NCBI RefSeq assembly: GCF_000219625.1
Contig: NC_018217.1
Span: 3,782,001-3,846,000 of the forward strand
Direction: 5' to 3'
DNA length: 64,000 bases
Source: Zymoseptoria tritici IPO323
Taxonomy: Eukaryota; Ascomycota; Dothideomycetes; Mycosphaerellales; Mycosphaerellaceae
Shown here: one piece after another, positions 21,740 to 31,089 of the stretch
Numbering within the stretch: position 1 is the first letter of the stretch
Layout: each line of letters opens with the position of its first letter
Made by a program: the position numbers and the translations under genes
Notes under the pieces: model-generated
Told to the model about the DNA's origin: nothing
The model's database searches: none
What the model saw: the letters and a program-made list of their open reading frames with translations, nothing else

Positions 21740-24700
21740 TAGGTCTGTGCCGCCGCTTCCTCCGCTTCCTCCTTCGCAGCTTCCTCCTTCGTAATCTTCG
21801 TCGAGATTCGCTCGAGGATCTCGTTAGCTCGCTCCTAGCATCCTGTATTTAGAAGGAAGTCTACCTCGGTAAACTTCGTGTTCGTAGTGCCCATTTTCTT
21901 ATGCATCTTCTGCTTCGCCCGTCGTTCCTTCCTCGAGAGCTAGCTCGTCCTGTTTTCCTAGTAGCAAGTCTCGTGTCCTTAGATGAATTTGCTTGTACAG
22001 ACGCAGAAACCATAGGTATAGAAGGTTCTACGCCGATACTAGAGGAAGCGCTTCTGGAAGGACTGCGGCGCCTTTAAAAAGTAATCGGCTCCTCGTAAGT
22101 CCCGCTTTAGGCGGCTTTCTTCCGGTATAATCCGGGTTAGGCTCCACTTCTTAGCCTCTTCGGCTATATCTTCCTCTCTCTCCTAGCGCAGGAACCGCTA
22201 GACAGAACGGCGGTCTTCGCTAAGGCTTCGGTCGCGAGGCCAGGACTCGGGTGTCTTGCGGTACTTCTTGTAGAGCTTGTCCTCTGTCAAGCGCCGGAAG
22301 AACGCTTTAGGTTTCTAGATTAGTAATCCTAACTTCCGCAGCGGACTTTCTTCCAGAGCGTGCTTCTTTACGACCTAAAAGCCAGTTTTTAGTGCCTTAA
22401 ATCGCGAGGGTAGGGCGGAGATTCCCAGGAGATTGCGAGTAAAGTAAGGGTTAGAAGCATAACCCGAGATCTACTTCGTCAGCTTCGTAACGTCCTTAGT
22501 CGTCTCGTCCTAGAACTTAGGAGAGTCCTCGGCAAACGCCGCGAGGAGAGGCGCGCTATACTCGAACATCGGTGCGAGATACTACTAATAGACTCGCAGG
22601 CGATGCGCGAAGCCCTAACCGTCCGCGTCGAGGGTCAGGAAGTCGCTTCGTTTCCTGGCCTATTCGAGCCGGCTCTTAAGGTGCCTCCTTAAGTTAATCC
22701 CTCGCGCCGTTACGGGAAATCCGAGGTAGGTATATACCTCTCTCCTCGGTACCTCCGCACTAAAGAGGTAGATCGCCTCCTACAAAGACGCCGGTGCTAG
22801 ATAGGCGCATTTTTTAATATTTAGGGCGATGCGGTTAGCGGAGGACCAGCGCTCGAGGATCTGGATTAGTACACGCACCTTGTCTAAGTCGCTAGCGAGG
22901 AGAACACTATCATCGGCGAAGAACAGCGCGCGAAGAATCGGCGGCGCCGCGGGCATTACGTCGGAAGAGCCGGCCAGGGCGAGTGTCCTAGGTCGATTCA
23001 AGTCCTCGAGCAAGCTATCGATAAAGATGTTAAATAGATAGGGCGAGAGGGGTAAGCCCTATAGAACTCCCCTCGTCCGCGGAAACTACTAAGAAGCCGT
23101 ACAATCCGAAACGACAAAGGACCAGACGTCGAAAAAGCAGAGGCTCGCAATTAGAGCTAGCATATTCTCCGGACATCTCCGCTAGCGTAGAACGTCCGCG
23201 AGCAGTACATGATCTACAACGTTAAAGGCGGCTTGAAAATCGAGGAACACGGCGTATATAATCCGGCTCGATTTGAGGAAGGCGTAGACGACTGCGGCGT
23301 TCGTTATAGTAGAGTGGTGACTTCGAAATCCCGCCTAGTTAGGATGCATCCTCGCCTATGTCCTGCTATTAAAGCGCTAGAGGAGCAGGCGCTCGAAGAC
23401 CTTTCGAAACATCGTTACCAGCGAGATCGGACGAACATTATTAGCGTCCTTCGCCGGCATCGTACTATCCTCCTATCGGGTCTTATCCTTAACGACCAGA
23501 CAGACGACAGTTTCGTTCCAGCTCCGCGGCGTCTTACCATTCCGGAGATAGGAATTATAGAAGGCGGCCAGGATCCGGAGGAAGCTCGTCGTCGCGAGGG
23601 TTTTCATTAGACGGATATGTACCCTATCGTTTCCGCAGGCCTTCGTAGCATCCTAGTAGGTAAGCTCCTGTATTATCTCGTCGATCGAGAAGGAGAGCGA
23701 GGCGGATCGATCGTCGATAGGAAACATCTCCTGTACTAGGAGGGTCGCTGTCGAGACGAATCGACCGGCAAATCCCTCTGTTACCTCGTCGATTGCCGTC
23801 ATCCCTCTCGCCTTCCCCGCCGGGGTCGGCACTAGCGGTATATTCTCGTTCGCGCGGCGCTACGCTCTCTTATAGAGACGGACCGTCTCGAGCGTCCCGC
23901 TATTAGCGTCTAGATTCGGCTTCGCTATCGCCTTAAGACGCTAGTCCTTCTTCTTCTTGCCACAGCGGCGTAGCCGCTTTAGCTTGCGAGTAGCGTCGTT
24001 ATTATCCTCAGCTCGCTTTCGCTTCGGGTCTGTTATCGCCTTTCGAGGCCTATCGTTCTTCTCTCTACCTCTATTCTTCTTCTCTCCGCCTCTATCCTTC
24101 TTCTCTCCGTCTCTATTCTTCTTCTCTCCACCTCCGTTACTTATATCCTCCGCCTTTTGTCTACCCAGAGGACGATTTCGACGACGCGCAGAGGCGAGTC
24201 CTAGCACGGCTTCGCTTACCTGCTGGCAGAGCGATATGATTTCCGCATTCCGCTTGTCTACATCGGCGCTCATATAGTACAGATGCTGTCGATGCTGCGC
24301 CCTTCTCTCCTAGCTATAGCAGAGCGCCTACGCCGTATCGTCGTCGTTTAGCCGGCTTATCGCATAGCGTCGAAGTTAATACGGCACGGCTAATCTACCC
24401 GGAGTACCTATAGTTAGGTCTAGCTAGAGGTAGAGCTAGTAGACATAGTCGGTATTCATCTTCTCCGTCGGTCGCGGTAGAGCTAGCGTCGCATGCAGCA
24501 GCGTCCGGCGGACAAAGCAGTAGTTAGTCGTTAGTTGTTTCTCGCACATAGCGTCCGCAATCGTGATCGGCTCCTAGATCGGTATTAGATAGGTTATTGC
24601 GGAGTCCTCGATCTATTACGAGACGACCTTCCGTCTCGGAAGCAGCGACGCCTTCCTGCTCTAGAGAGACATCTTACCAAAGTGGACGTTAATATCTCCG

Positions 24701-25090
24701 AGAACGACATCCGAGCCGGCAACCGCCTTAAGCGTAGACTGGACCTTATCCGGCTTCTACTTAGGGGGAAAGTAGACTCCGCTAATCGTTCCCCGGTCCG
24801 TCGGCAGGGTTATAGCGTCTGTCCTAATAATCTACGCCTCGCCGGTGAGCTAACTTCGCGCGCGTACTGTCCCTATTACCAGAATCCCACAGCCCAAGCG
24901 ACCCTTTCTTGGCACTATATCGGGCTTTACTATAGTCGCAATTACGCGGTAATCCGCTTAGCGCTTCTTATGCTCGACGAACTAGGTCTCGACGATAAAG
25001 AGGTAGTCGAGGACGTCGTTGTTAATTAGCGCCGCTAGGATCGGCTACCTATTATCCCCCAAGCCCCGGATGTTAATATATCTAATCCTA
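21740..25090 (-). pseudogene. LINE ORF2 (endonuclease + reverse transcriptase), copy 1
   Basis: Reading the minus strand with stops read through: INIRGLGDNR and DYLFIVET (endonuclease start, about 25085-24990), VLGDINVHFG (catalytic GDxN motif, about 24700-24674), FLDFQAAFNVVDHVLL (reverse transcriptase, about 23260-23215), RGVL.GLPLSPYLFNIFIDSLLEDL (about 23085-23015), and LFFADDSVLLASD with the catalytic FADD at about 22926-22908. The C-terminal part is charged and Glu/Ala-rich. TAG/TAA codons interrupt it throughout. Confidence 0.8.
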
Positions 25091-25099
25091 GCATTCCTC

Positions 25100-26400
25100 C
25101 TAGTCTCGCGACCCGCGAGAGGACTCGCCTCCCCCGGATGCCTCTCGACTCTCTCTCTTAGAGGATGCTCCTCGAGTCTCTCTCTTCGAGCCTAGGCTAT
25201 CCTCCCGTCCCGCCGGCTCCTCTTCTAGCCCCTGCCGTATTAGCTCGGCTTTAAACTCGTCGAAGACGCCGGCACTCTTTGCCTTCTGCCGCACTACTTG
25301 CCTTTTGAATTTGTTATCGGCTTCTTCATAGCAATCAACGAACTCGCGGACCTAATCCGCAGACAATCTTCTAGGAAGGTTTACAAAGCGGGGTTAGAGT
25401 AGTTTCCGCTTACGGTCCGCTAAAGGAGAGGTCGGTTTCGTTTGTAGCTTCGGCTCCGCGGAGAGAATCCAGAAGGTCTTCGCTTTTGGGGAGGGCGTTA
25501 CTAGTTCGGCACGCGCGGCTAGGTCCGCGATCTACGGCCTCTACCGTCCCGACGAAGAGAACAGAAAGGGAGTAAGCTCCTTTGCCTTTGCAGGAGAGGG
25601 CGTGTCCGGAGAGGGCATAAGGGGAGGAGGGACGGATGCCGTAGAAAAGGGCGAGAGAAGGTTGTAGTCCTTACTAGGAAAGAGGTCGTAGGGTCGCACC
25701 TCGGGAGGAACACTCTTCCCTCCGCGCTTCTCCTTAACGGAATAGTACAGAAGACTCTTCCTCTACTATCTCTCCTCGATCGACTCCGCTCGCGCGTCGT
25801 TCCGGCTAGGCGGTAGGGCTCTGTTCGTAGCGGGTCTCGATTCCTTCTAGTGCTCGCTCGCGCCGTCTTTAGGTCCAGGAGGGTCCGGAGGATCTTCACT
25901 CGAGCAATAAGGAGGACCTTCGTCCGAGCAATAAGGAGGACCTTCGCCTAGGGTGTACAGGAGGCGGTCAACCGATCGCTTCGTCTCCTTCGCTACGCGG
26001 ATTAGGCAGGCCTCGGCGTATTTCTAAAAGAAGGGTATCTATACGATAGGCTTCGGTACAGGGTCGACTGGAATCGCGGCAGGGTCGGTCTCTAGGACGA
26101 GGACAGTAGGGATCGTTAAGGGGATGTCGATAGAAGGCAGCCCGGTTAAAGGGATGTCGGTAGGGAGCCTCGTAGAAGGAATGTCTATAGAAGGAATGTC
26201 TATAGAAGGAAGATTCGTCGACGGAATCTTCGTCGAAGGGATGCTCGTAGAAGGAAGATCTGTAGAGACAATATCTAGGAACACGTCCTCCTTACGCCGG
26301 ATCGTCTTCCTTAACCGACAATCCGCGGACGCAGTCTCGATCGAAAACTCGGACTTAAGTGCTCGCTTCGCCGGCGCGGTTACCGGCTCCTCTAGTCGAT
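25100..26400 (-). pseudogene. Probable LINE ORF1 region, copy 1
   Basis: Upstream of ORF2 the minus strand reads a charged segment (ADNKFKRQVVRQKAKSAG, then ELIRQGLEEEP and a Ser/Arg-rich end) and, further 5-prime, a repetitive IPST.LPS.DIPS tract of about 80 residues (26284-26039). Low complexity and a basic C-terminus are compatible with a LINE ORF1, but I recognise no RRM or zinc knuckle. Confidence 0.4.
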
Positions 26401-27777
26401 CTTCAATCTAGGTAACGAGCTAGGCTGTATCCTTACTACGGTTACGAAGCTGGTCCAGGATCGTTTGCGCTACAAGTATAAGTCTCGACCAGCCGATTTC
26501 CGCGGTAACGCTCTTAATCCACGCCTTAACAGTACGCCTTTTGTTTGTACAACACTTCTTATACTCGAAGGTGCGGTAGTATCGTCCTTCTGTGTCGGGA
26601 TGTCCGGTCTTGTTCCTCAGGACGCCAAAGTAGTTAATCTCGCCGCCGCATAGGATAATGCCCTTATAGAGCTCCTAGAGGGCGTCCGCAAAGGCCGTCA
26701 GACCTTCCTAGGGCCGTACCGTGCTCGTCGACGGTTTGGATAACATCCGAAGGTTAGAGGGCAGAGAGGGCAACGCCGAGGGTAGAGGGGAGGAGGAAGC
26801 TACAAGGAACGTCGAGGGAGAGGTCGGCGAAGTAACGAGTCGGGATCGGTAGTAGGAGGCACTCGAAGGAGAGGGCAACCTAGGCAGAGAGTGCTTACGG
26901 ATAGTTCGAAGTCTCTACCGCAGAGGAAAACCGAGGCTAAGAGCGTAAACGGATAGTAGCGAGGCTCCAGAGAGGAGGGAACACATCCGGCTCTTATAGG
27001 GCCGGGGTGTGGTCGTCCTTCTTACAATTACGAGCAGGGTTAGCCTTACGATCGTCGATAGTTATCGTCGATAGCCATCCTCTTATCTCGCCGTCTACTA
27101 GGGTCTACGGCTTAATTAGAATCGTTACACTCGACGAGGTGGTAGTATAAAGGGCCACCCTCCCCTCCGTACTTACTCGTCCTACTCGTCGTCTCTTCCT
27201 CCACTCCCCAGTCTAAGAATAGGCTATCCCCGGCATCGTTATATCGTCCTCTCTAGGCATCGTTATATCGTCCTCATCTCGATACTATCCTATCCTACTA
27301 GGCCTATATCCTCTTTATCCTCCCGTCTTCCTCTCCCTTCGCCTAGCTCGTCTCCGGTCTCGTCTATTACCTTACCGTCTCGCTTTCGAATCTCCTATGT
27401 CCACGTCTTCTCCCTCCTCCTCCTCCGCCCTACTCTCGTTAATCTATTCTCCTTCGTACTGTTCTCGTACCCGAGCCGTCCTCTATAGGCCGTTAAATCT
27501 ACGTTAGACTTGCTATCCGCGTATTTTTGCCAACGAGGAGCTCGACGACGTAGTGTAGTGCTCTCCCGTCGTAGTAATTCCTACCTACATTCAGCACTAC
27601 CCCCTCCTTATCGGGCACCTAGTAGAAAGCGTAACAAAGCTACACGTAGTAGCGCTAGCGTCGCAGGCTCTTATATCGTAGGACTTCTATGTCCGTAGAG
27701 GTTTCTACGGTGGCTGTTCTTAAGCGTCGAGCAGGAGGTGTAGGCCGCTTACGTGTTCGGCTGCTGGGTCAGCTCTC
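26401..27777. other. Degraded sequence upstream of the LINE
   Basis: No clear gene. A short plus-strand frame starts at 27397 (MSTSSPSSSSALL) and runs to about 27720 with two internal TAGs, including LDDVV and IPTYIQHYPLLIGHLVESV. It may be a decayed small gene but is unrecognised. Two ATCGTTATATCGTCCTC words lie at about 27235-27275. Confidence 0.35.
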
Positions 27778-28410
27778 CGCCCATCCTAGCATTAGGCGAG
27801 AAATCCGCCTAGCGGCAAGGTAGGCTGGAAATCCGCCCATCCCGGCATTAGGCGAGAAATCCGCCTAGCAGCAAGGTGGGCTAGAAATCCGCCTAAGGTG
27901 TAGAAGCTAAAACGGAAATTCCGACATACAGTCTAGCAGCGACACCTCAAGTTTCTCGACCTTTTTTAACACTACAACAACGATCTCAAATTAAATATAG
28001 ACACATAGAAAGGAACTTCTTATACTAGAGTTACTCTCCGTGTTCTTAGAATCTTTGAAATTAGCTATATACGCGAGATACGAGAGGTAAAAGCAGAAAG
28101 CCATAATTCTTAGAAGTTTCCGTTTTGCTTTTAGGCGGAGGCCGCCCATCCCGGCATTAGGCGGAAAATCCGCCCAGCGGCAAGGTAGGCTAGAAATCCG
28201 CCCATCCCGGCATTAGGCGAGAAATCCGCCTAGCGGCAAGGTAGGCTGGAAATCCGCCCATCCCGGCATTAGGCGAGAAATCTGCCTAGCAGCAAGGTAG
28301 GCTAGAAATCCACCTATCCTAGCATTAGGCGAGAAATCCGCCCAGCGGCAAGGTGGGCTAGAAATCCGCCTATCCCGGCATTAGGCGAGAAATCCGCCCA
28401 CACCCGTAAT
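27778..28410. repeat. 56-bp minisatellite, interrupted, copy 1
   Basis: The unit CCCATCC.GGCATTAGGCGAG followed by AAATCCGCCTAGCGGCAAGG and TAGGCTGGAAATCCG repeats with a 56-bp period: two units at 27779-27892 and about five at 28144-28408. A non-repeat stretch of about 245 bp separates them. The motif AAATCCGCC recurs twice per unit. Confidence 0.85.
27893..28135. mobile_element. Possible MITE inserted in the 56-bp array, copy 1
   Basis: The interrupting segment begins CCTAAGGTGTAGAAGCTAAA followed by ACGGAAATT, and the reverse complement of its end begins CCTAAAAGCAAAACGGAAACTT. These imperfect inverted ends (CCTAA..GC.AAACGGAAA.TT) fit a small terminal-inverted-repeat element. No clean target duplication was identified. 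Confidence 0.4.
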
Positions 28411-29466
28411 CTGTAGCCGGCCTGCCCTAGCATCGTCTATATCGTGAGAAGGGTAGACTTCAGCTATAGCTCCGGAAAGCGATACAATCCGCGTTTAGGC
28501 GGAGGAGGTAGAGCAGTTCGTAGTGCAGGCTATAGAGGCAATCCTAGCGGAGGAGACGGCGAGGTTGTAGCAGAGAGGGAGGAGTCTTAGCGGGAAGTTC
28601 AGCAGTGCGCCAATTGGTCCTAGCGACCGGACACGGACCCTCCTTAGTCAATTAACCAAGGTATAGGGCTTAGAGTTTATAGTCGACTAATTAGAGGAGC
28701 CGGACGGGTCTAGAGCAGGGCTCTTTCGACAACTCGCTAGACCTCGTCTCCTTCGCGCTTCCTCTTAACTATCGAAAATCCTCCTTAAGGGTCTGCCGAC
28801 TAGTCGGGGCGAACAGACGAATTCGAGGCTCGTCGTATACTTTTAGAACCCAACTTCTTAACCTTACGACAGGTTCTTTCGAAACTAATACAAGCTCCGA
28901 GTGCGGGTTATAACAAGAAGAATTGTCTGTTTTCAATCTTCGATATCATATATATCAGATCTTCATTCGCCCGCTAGCAGATTTGGATTGCACGAAATCC
29001 ACGTCGGAGTCTAGGAGATGGAGGAGTTCGGAGTAGAGGAGACAGCGAGGTCGTAGCAGAGAGGGAGGAGTCTAGGTAGGAAAGTTCAGCAGTACGCTTC
29101 TATATCTACGTAACCGGGCACGGACCCACCTTAGTCAATTAACCAAGACGTGGGGCTCAGAGTTTGCGGCCAGCTAATAGGCAGGGGAGGACGTAGCGGC
29201 CCTCCCGTCGCGGCTGATTCGTCTACGCGACCGGACACGGACCCACCTTGGTTAATTAACCAAGACGTAGGGCTTAGAGTTTGCGGTTGACGAATCAGAG
29301 GAGCCGGATAGGTCTAGATCGAATCTATACTTGGATAACTCGCTAGACCTTATCTCCTCCGCGCTTCCTCTTTACTATCCTCTTCCGCGGCAGTACTATG
29401 TCTTGCTCGGGTGTTGTTAGTTATAGTCGAAACCCGAAAATCCTTCGTAAAGGGTCTGCCGGCAAG

Positions 29467-30456
29467 CAGTAAGCTTATTGTATTGTATCCTTGTTGTATT
29501 GTATTGTATTGTCGTATATATAGCTGTCGTGGATCCTTACCTTAAGGCTAGTGTATTATATTGTCGTGCTGTACGGCTAGATACAATACAGCTGTATCTA
29601 GTAATAGTAGGCATAGTTTTAAGGGCTATGTTTATAGTAGTGTATTAGGAGGTGGTGTTTTCAGAGGTGTATTCGGAGTCTGCGCCGGTGTTGTTACACT
29701 GCATAAACAGAGTCTGCACCTGAGAAGTTAGCTATTAATCCACTGCTCTTATAACTATTGTAACAACACTATTGCTATTAACATAGCCTTATCTTCAGCC
29801 TTAACACCCTCGACAGCAGGCTGGCAACTGCTACTACGTAAGGATCGCACCTCCGACGATATTACGCTTTGTAAGAGTAGCGCTGTATTCGACAAGGCCC
29901 TTTAGCCGGACTCCTTTAAGATCAAGGGCACTGAATACACTCGTTGTGCGAACGCACACCACTATTCGACGCTATTGCTTAGTAGATAGCTCGTCGCCGT
30001 CAGTAGCTATGCCTCTTACGAATGGCACTCGACTGCCTTTTAGTCCCCCTTATAAGCAACAACCCTAAGCGCTTATTTAGCTCCGGCAGAGATATAATTA
30101 ACTACCGCCGTTCACAGCTCTATAGCGACATTATCGAAGCTTATACGTTCCTTCGCAGTACATATAGACCTCCAATTAAGACAACAAGAGCCGGAGCAAC
30201 AACACTAGCATTTGACGACGACGAGGACATTAAGAAGTCTATAGATGGTCAGACAACAAGCTCATTTATAAGCGATACAACAGCCGGCTTTACAACCTTC
30301 TACACTACTTAAGGAGACTTATAAGCAACAGTAGTGGACGATAAGGTCTAAGAGTGTTGTATACAGTGGATATCTACTATATGTTGCTAAGATACACGTT
30401 GTATTGTATTGTTACTACCCTTATATATAATACAATCTAATATAACAAGCTTACTG
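29467..30456 (+). mobile_element. hAT-family DNA transposon remnant, copy 1
   Basis: This 990-bp element has inverted ends: CAGTAAGCTTATTGTATTG on the left, and on the right the reverse complement CAGTAAGCTTGTTATATTAG. It is flanked by a perfect 8-bp duplication, CCGGCAAG, at 29459-29466 and 30457-30464, which is the hAT hallmark length. The related block at about 28786 lacks the insertion and acts as an empty site. Inside, 30022-30312 encodes the hAT C-terminal dimerisation region (MALDCLLVPLISNNPKRLFS then SGRDIINYRRSQL). The rest of the transposase is missing, so it is internally deleted and non-autonomous. Confidence 0.85.
30022..30312 (+). pseudogene. hAT transposase C-terminal (hATC) fragment, copy 1
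   Basis: The open frame reads LISNNPKRLFSSGRDIINYR, matching the conserved P-E-R-x-F-S-S ... R-R-x-x-L core of hAT dimerisation domains, then EAYTFLRST and an acidic tail. Only the last part of a transposase is present. Confidence 0.8.
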
Positions 30457-31089
30457 CCGGCAAGTCGGGGCAGCAAGACGAATCCGACGCTCGTCGCATA
30501 CTTAGAAAACCTTACTTCTGAACCTTGTGATAGTTTCTTTCGCAACAAAGACGGGCTCCGAGACCGGGCAATTACGAGAAGAACTGTCTATTAAAAATCT
30601 TCTATGTCGTATCTATAAGAGCTTGTTTTACCCTCGAGCAGACTCGGATTCAACGAAATCCGCGTCGAGGCGGACGAGACAGAGGAGTTCGCTGTATAGG
30701 AGATAGAGGCAATTACCGCGGAGGAGGTCGTAGAAGGGAGGGAGGAGTCCGGGTAGGACAGTTCAGCAGTGCGCTTCTAGGCCCACGTAACCGGGCACGG
30801 ACCCACCTTAGTCAATTAACCAAGACATAGGGCTTAGAGTTTGCAGCCAGCCAATAGGCAGGGGAGGACGCAGCGGCCCTCCCGTCGCGGCCGATTCGTC
30901 TACGCGACCGGACACGGACCCACCTTGGTTAATTAACCAAGACGTGGGGCTTAGAGTTTGTAGTCGACGAATCAGAGGAGCCGGACCGGTCTGGATTAAA
31001 TCTATACTTGGATAACTTGCTAGACCTTATCTCCTCCGCGCTTCCTCTTAACTATCCTGTCCCTCCGTAGCCCTTCCGCCTACGTCCTC

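Larger units (their letters stand above)
20639..26400 (-). mobile_element. Telomere-associated LINE, copy 1, RIP-inactivated
   Basis: This is a minus-strand non-LTR element. Its 3-prime end abuts the TTAGGG tract at 20620-20638, so on its own strand the element ends directly in CCCTAA repeats. ORF2 (about 25090-21740) carries the endonuclease and reverse transcriptase, and an ORF1-like region lies upstream (25100-26400 or beyond). About 1.1 kb of 3-prime non-coding sequence includes several short GTCCTAC.CATCGGAC repeats (21560-21720). The 5-prime boundary was not found. The APE endonuclease separates it from REL-type telomeric LINEs such as the MoTeR elements of Magnaporthe. Confidence 0.75.
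28411..31060. repeat. Repeat cluster with TTAATTAA palindromes, copy 1
   Basis: Related blocks repeat here. CAGCAGT.CGC...GACACGGACCC.CCTTAG and the following palindrome start near 28600, 29088 and 30768. GGTCTGCCG.C.AGTCGGGGC with about 220 bp of following sequence occurs at about 28786 and, split by a hAT element, at 29453/30457. The palindrome TTGGTTAATTAACCAA or a mutated form occurs at about 28645, 29131, 29248, 30808 and 30925. No coding frame apart from the hAT remnant is seen. Confidence 0.75.

Noticed and set aside
23941..24277. 106-110-codon open frames on both strands, rich in Lys/Arg/Glu or Ser/Phe
   Set aside because: They lie inside the LINE ORF2 region and result from low-complexity TTCTTCTCTCC repeats. 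The minus-strand frame is probably part of the LINE product rather than a separate gene.
26039..26411. IPSTxLPSxD repeat protein and its plus-strand EGMSIEG complement as separate genes
   Set aside because: Both arise from one short tandem repeat (GAAGGAATGTCTATA-type). At best the minus-strand frame belongs to LINE ORF1.
27778..28410. Regularly spaced short repeats resembling a CRISPR array
   Set aside because: The whole 56-bp unit is repeated, with no variable spacers, and the context is eukaryotic with introns and LINEs. It is a minisatellite.
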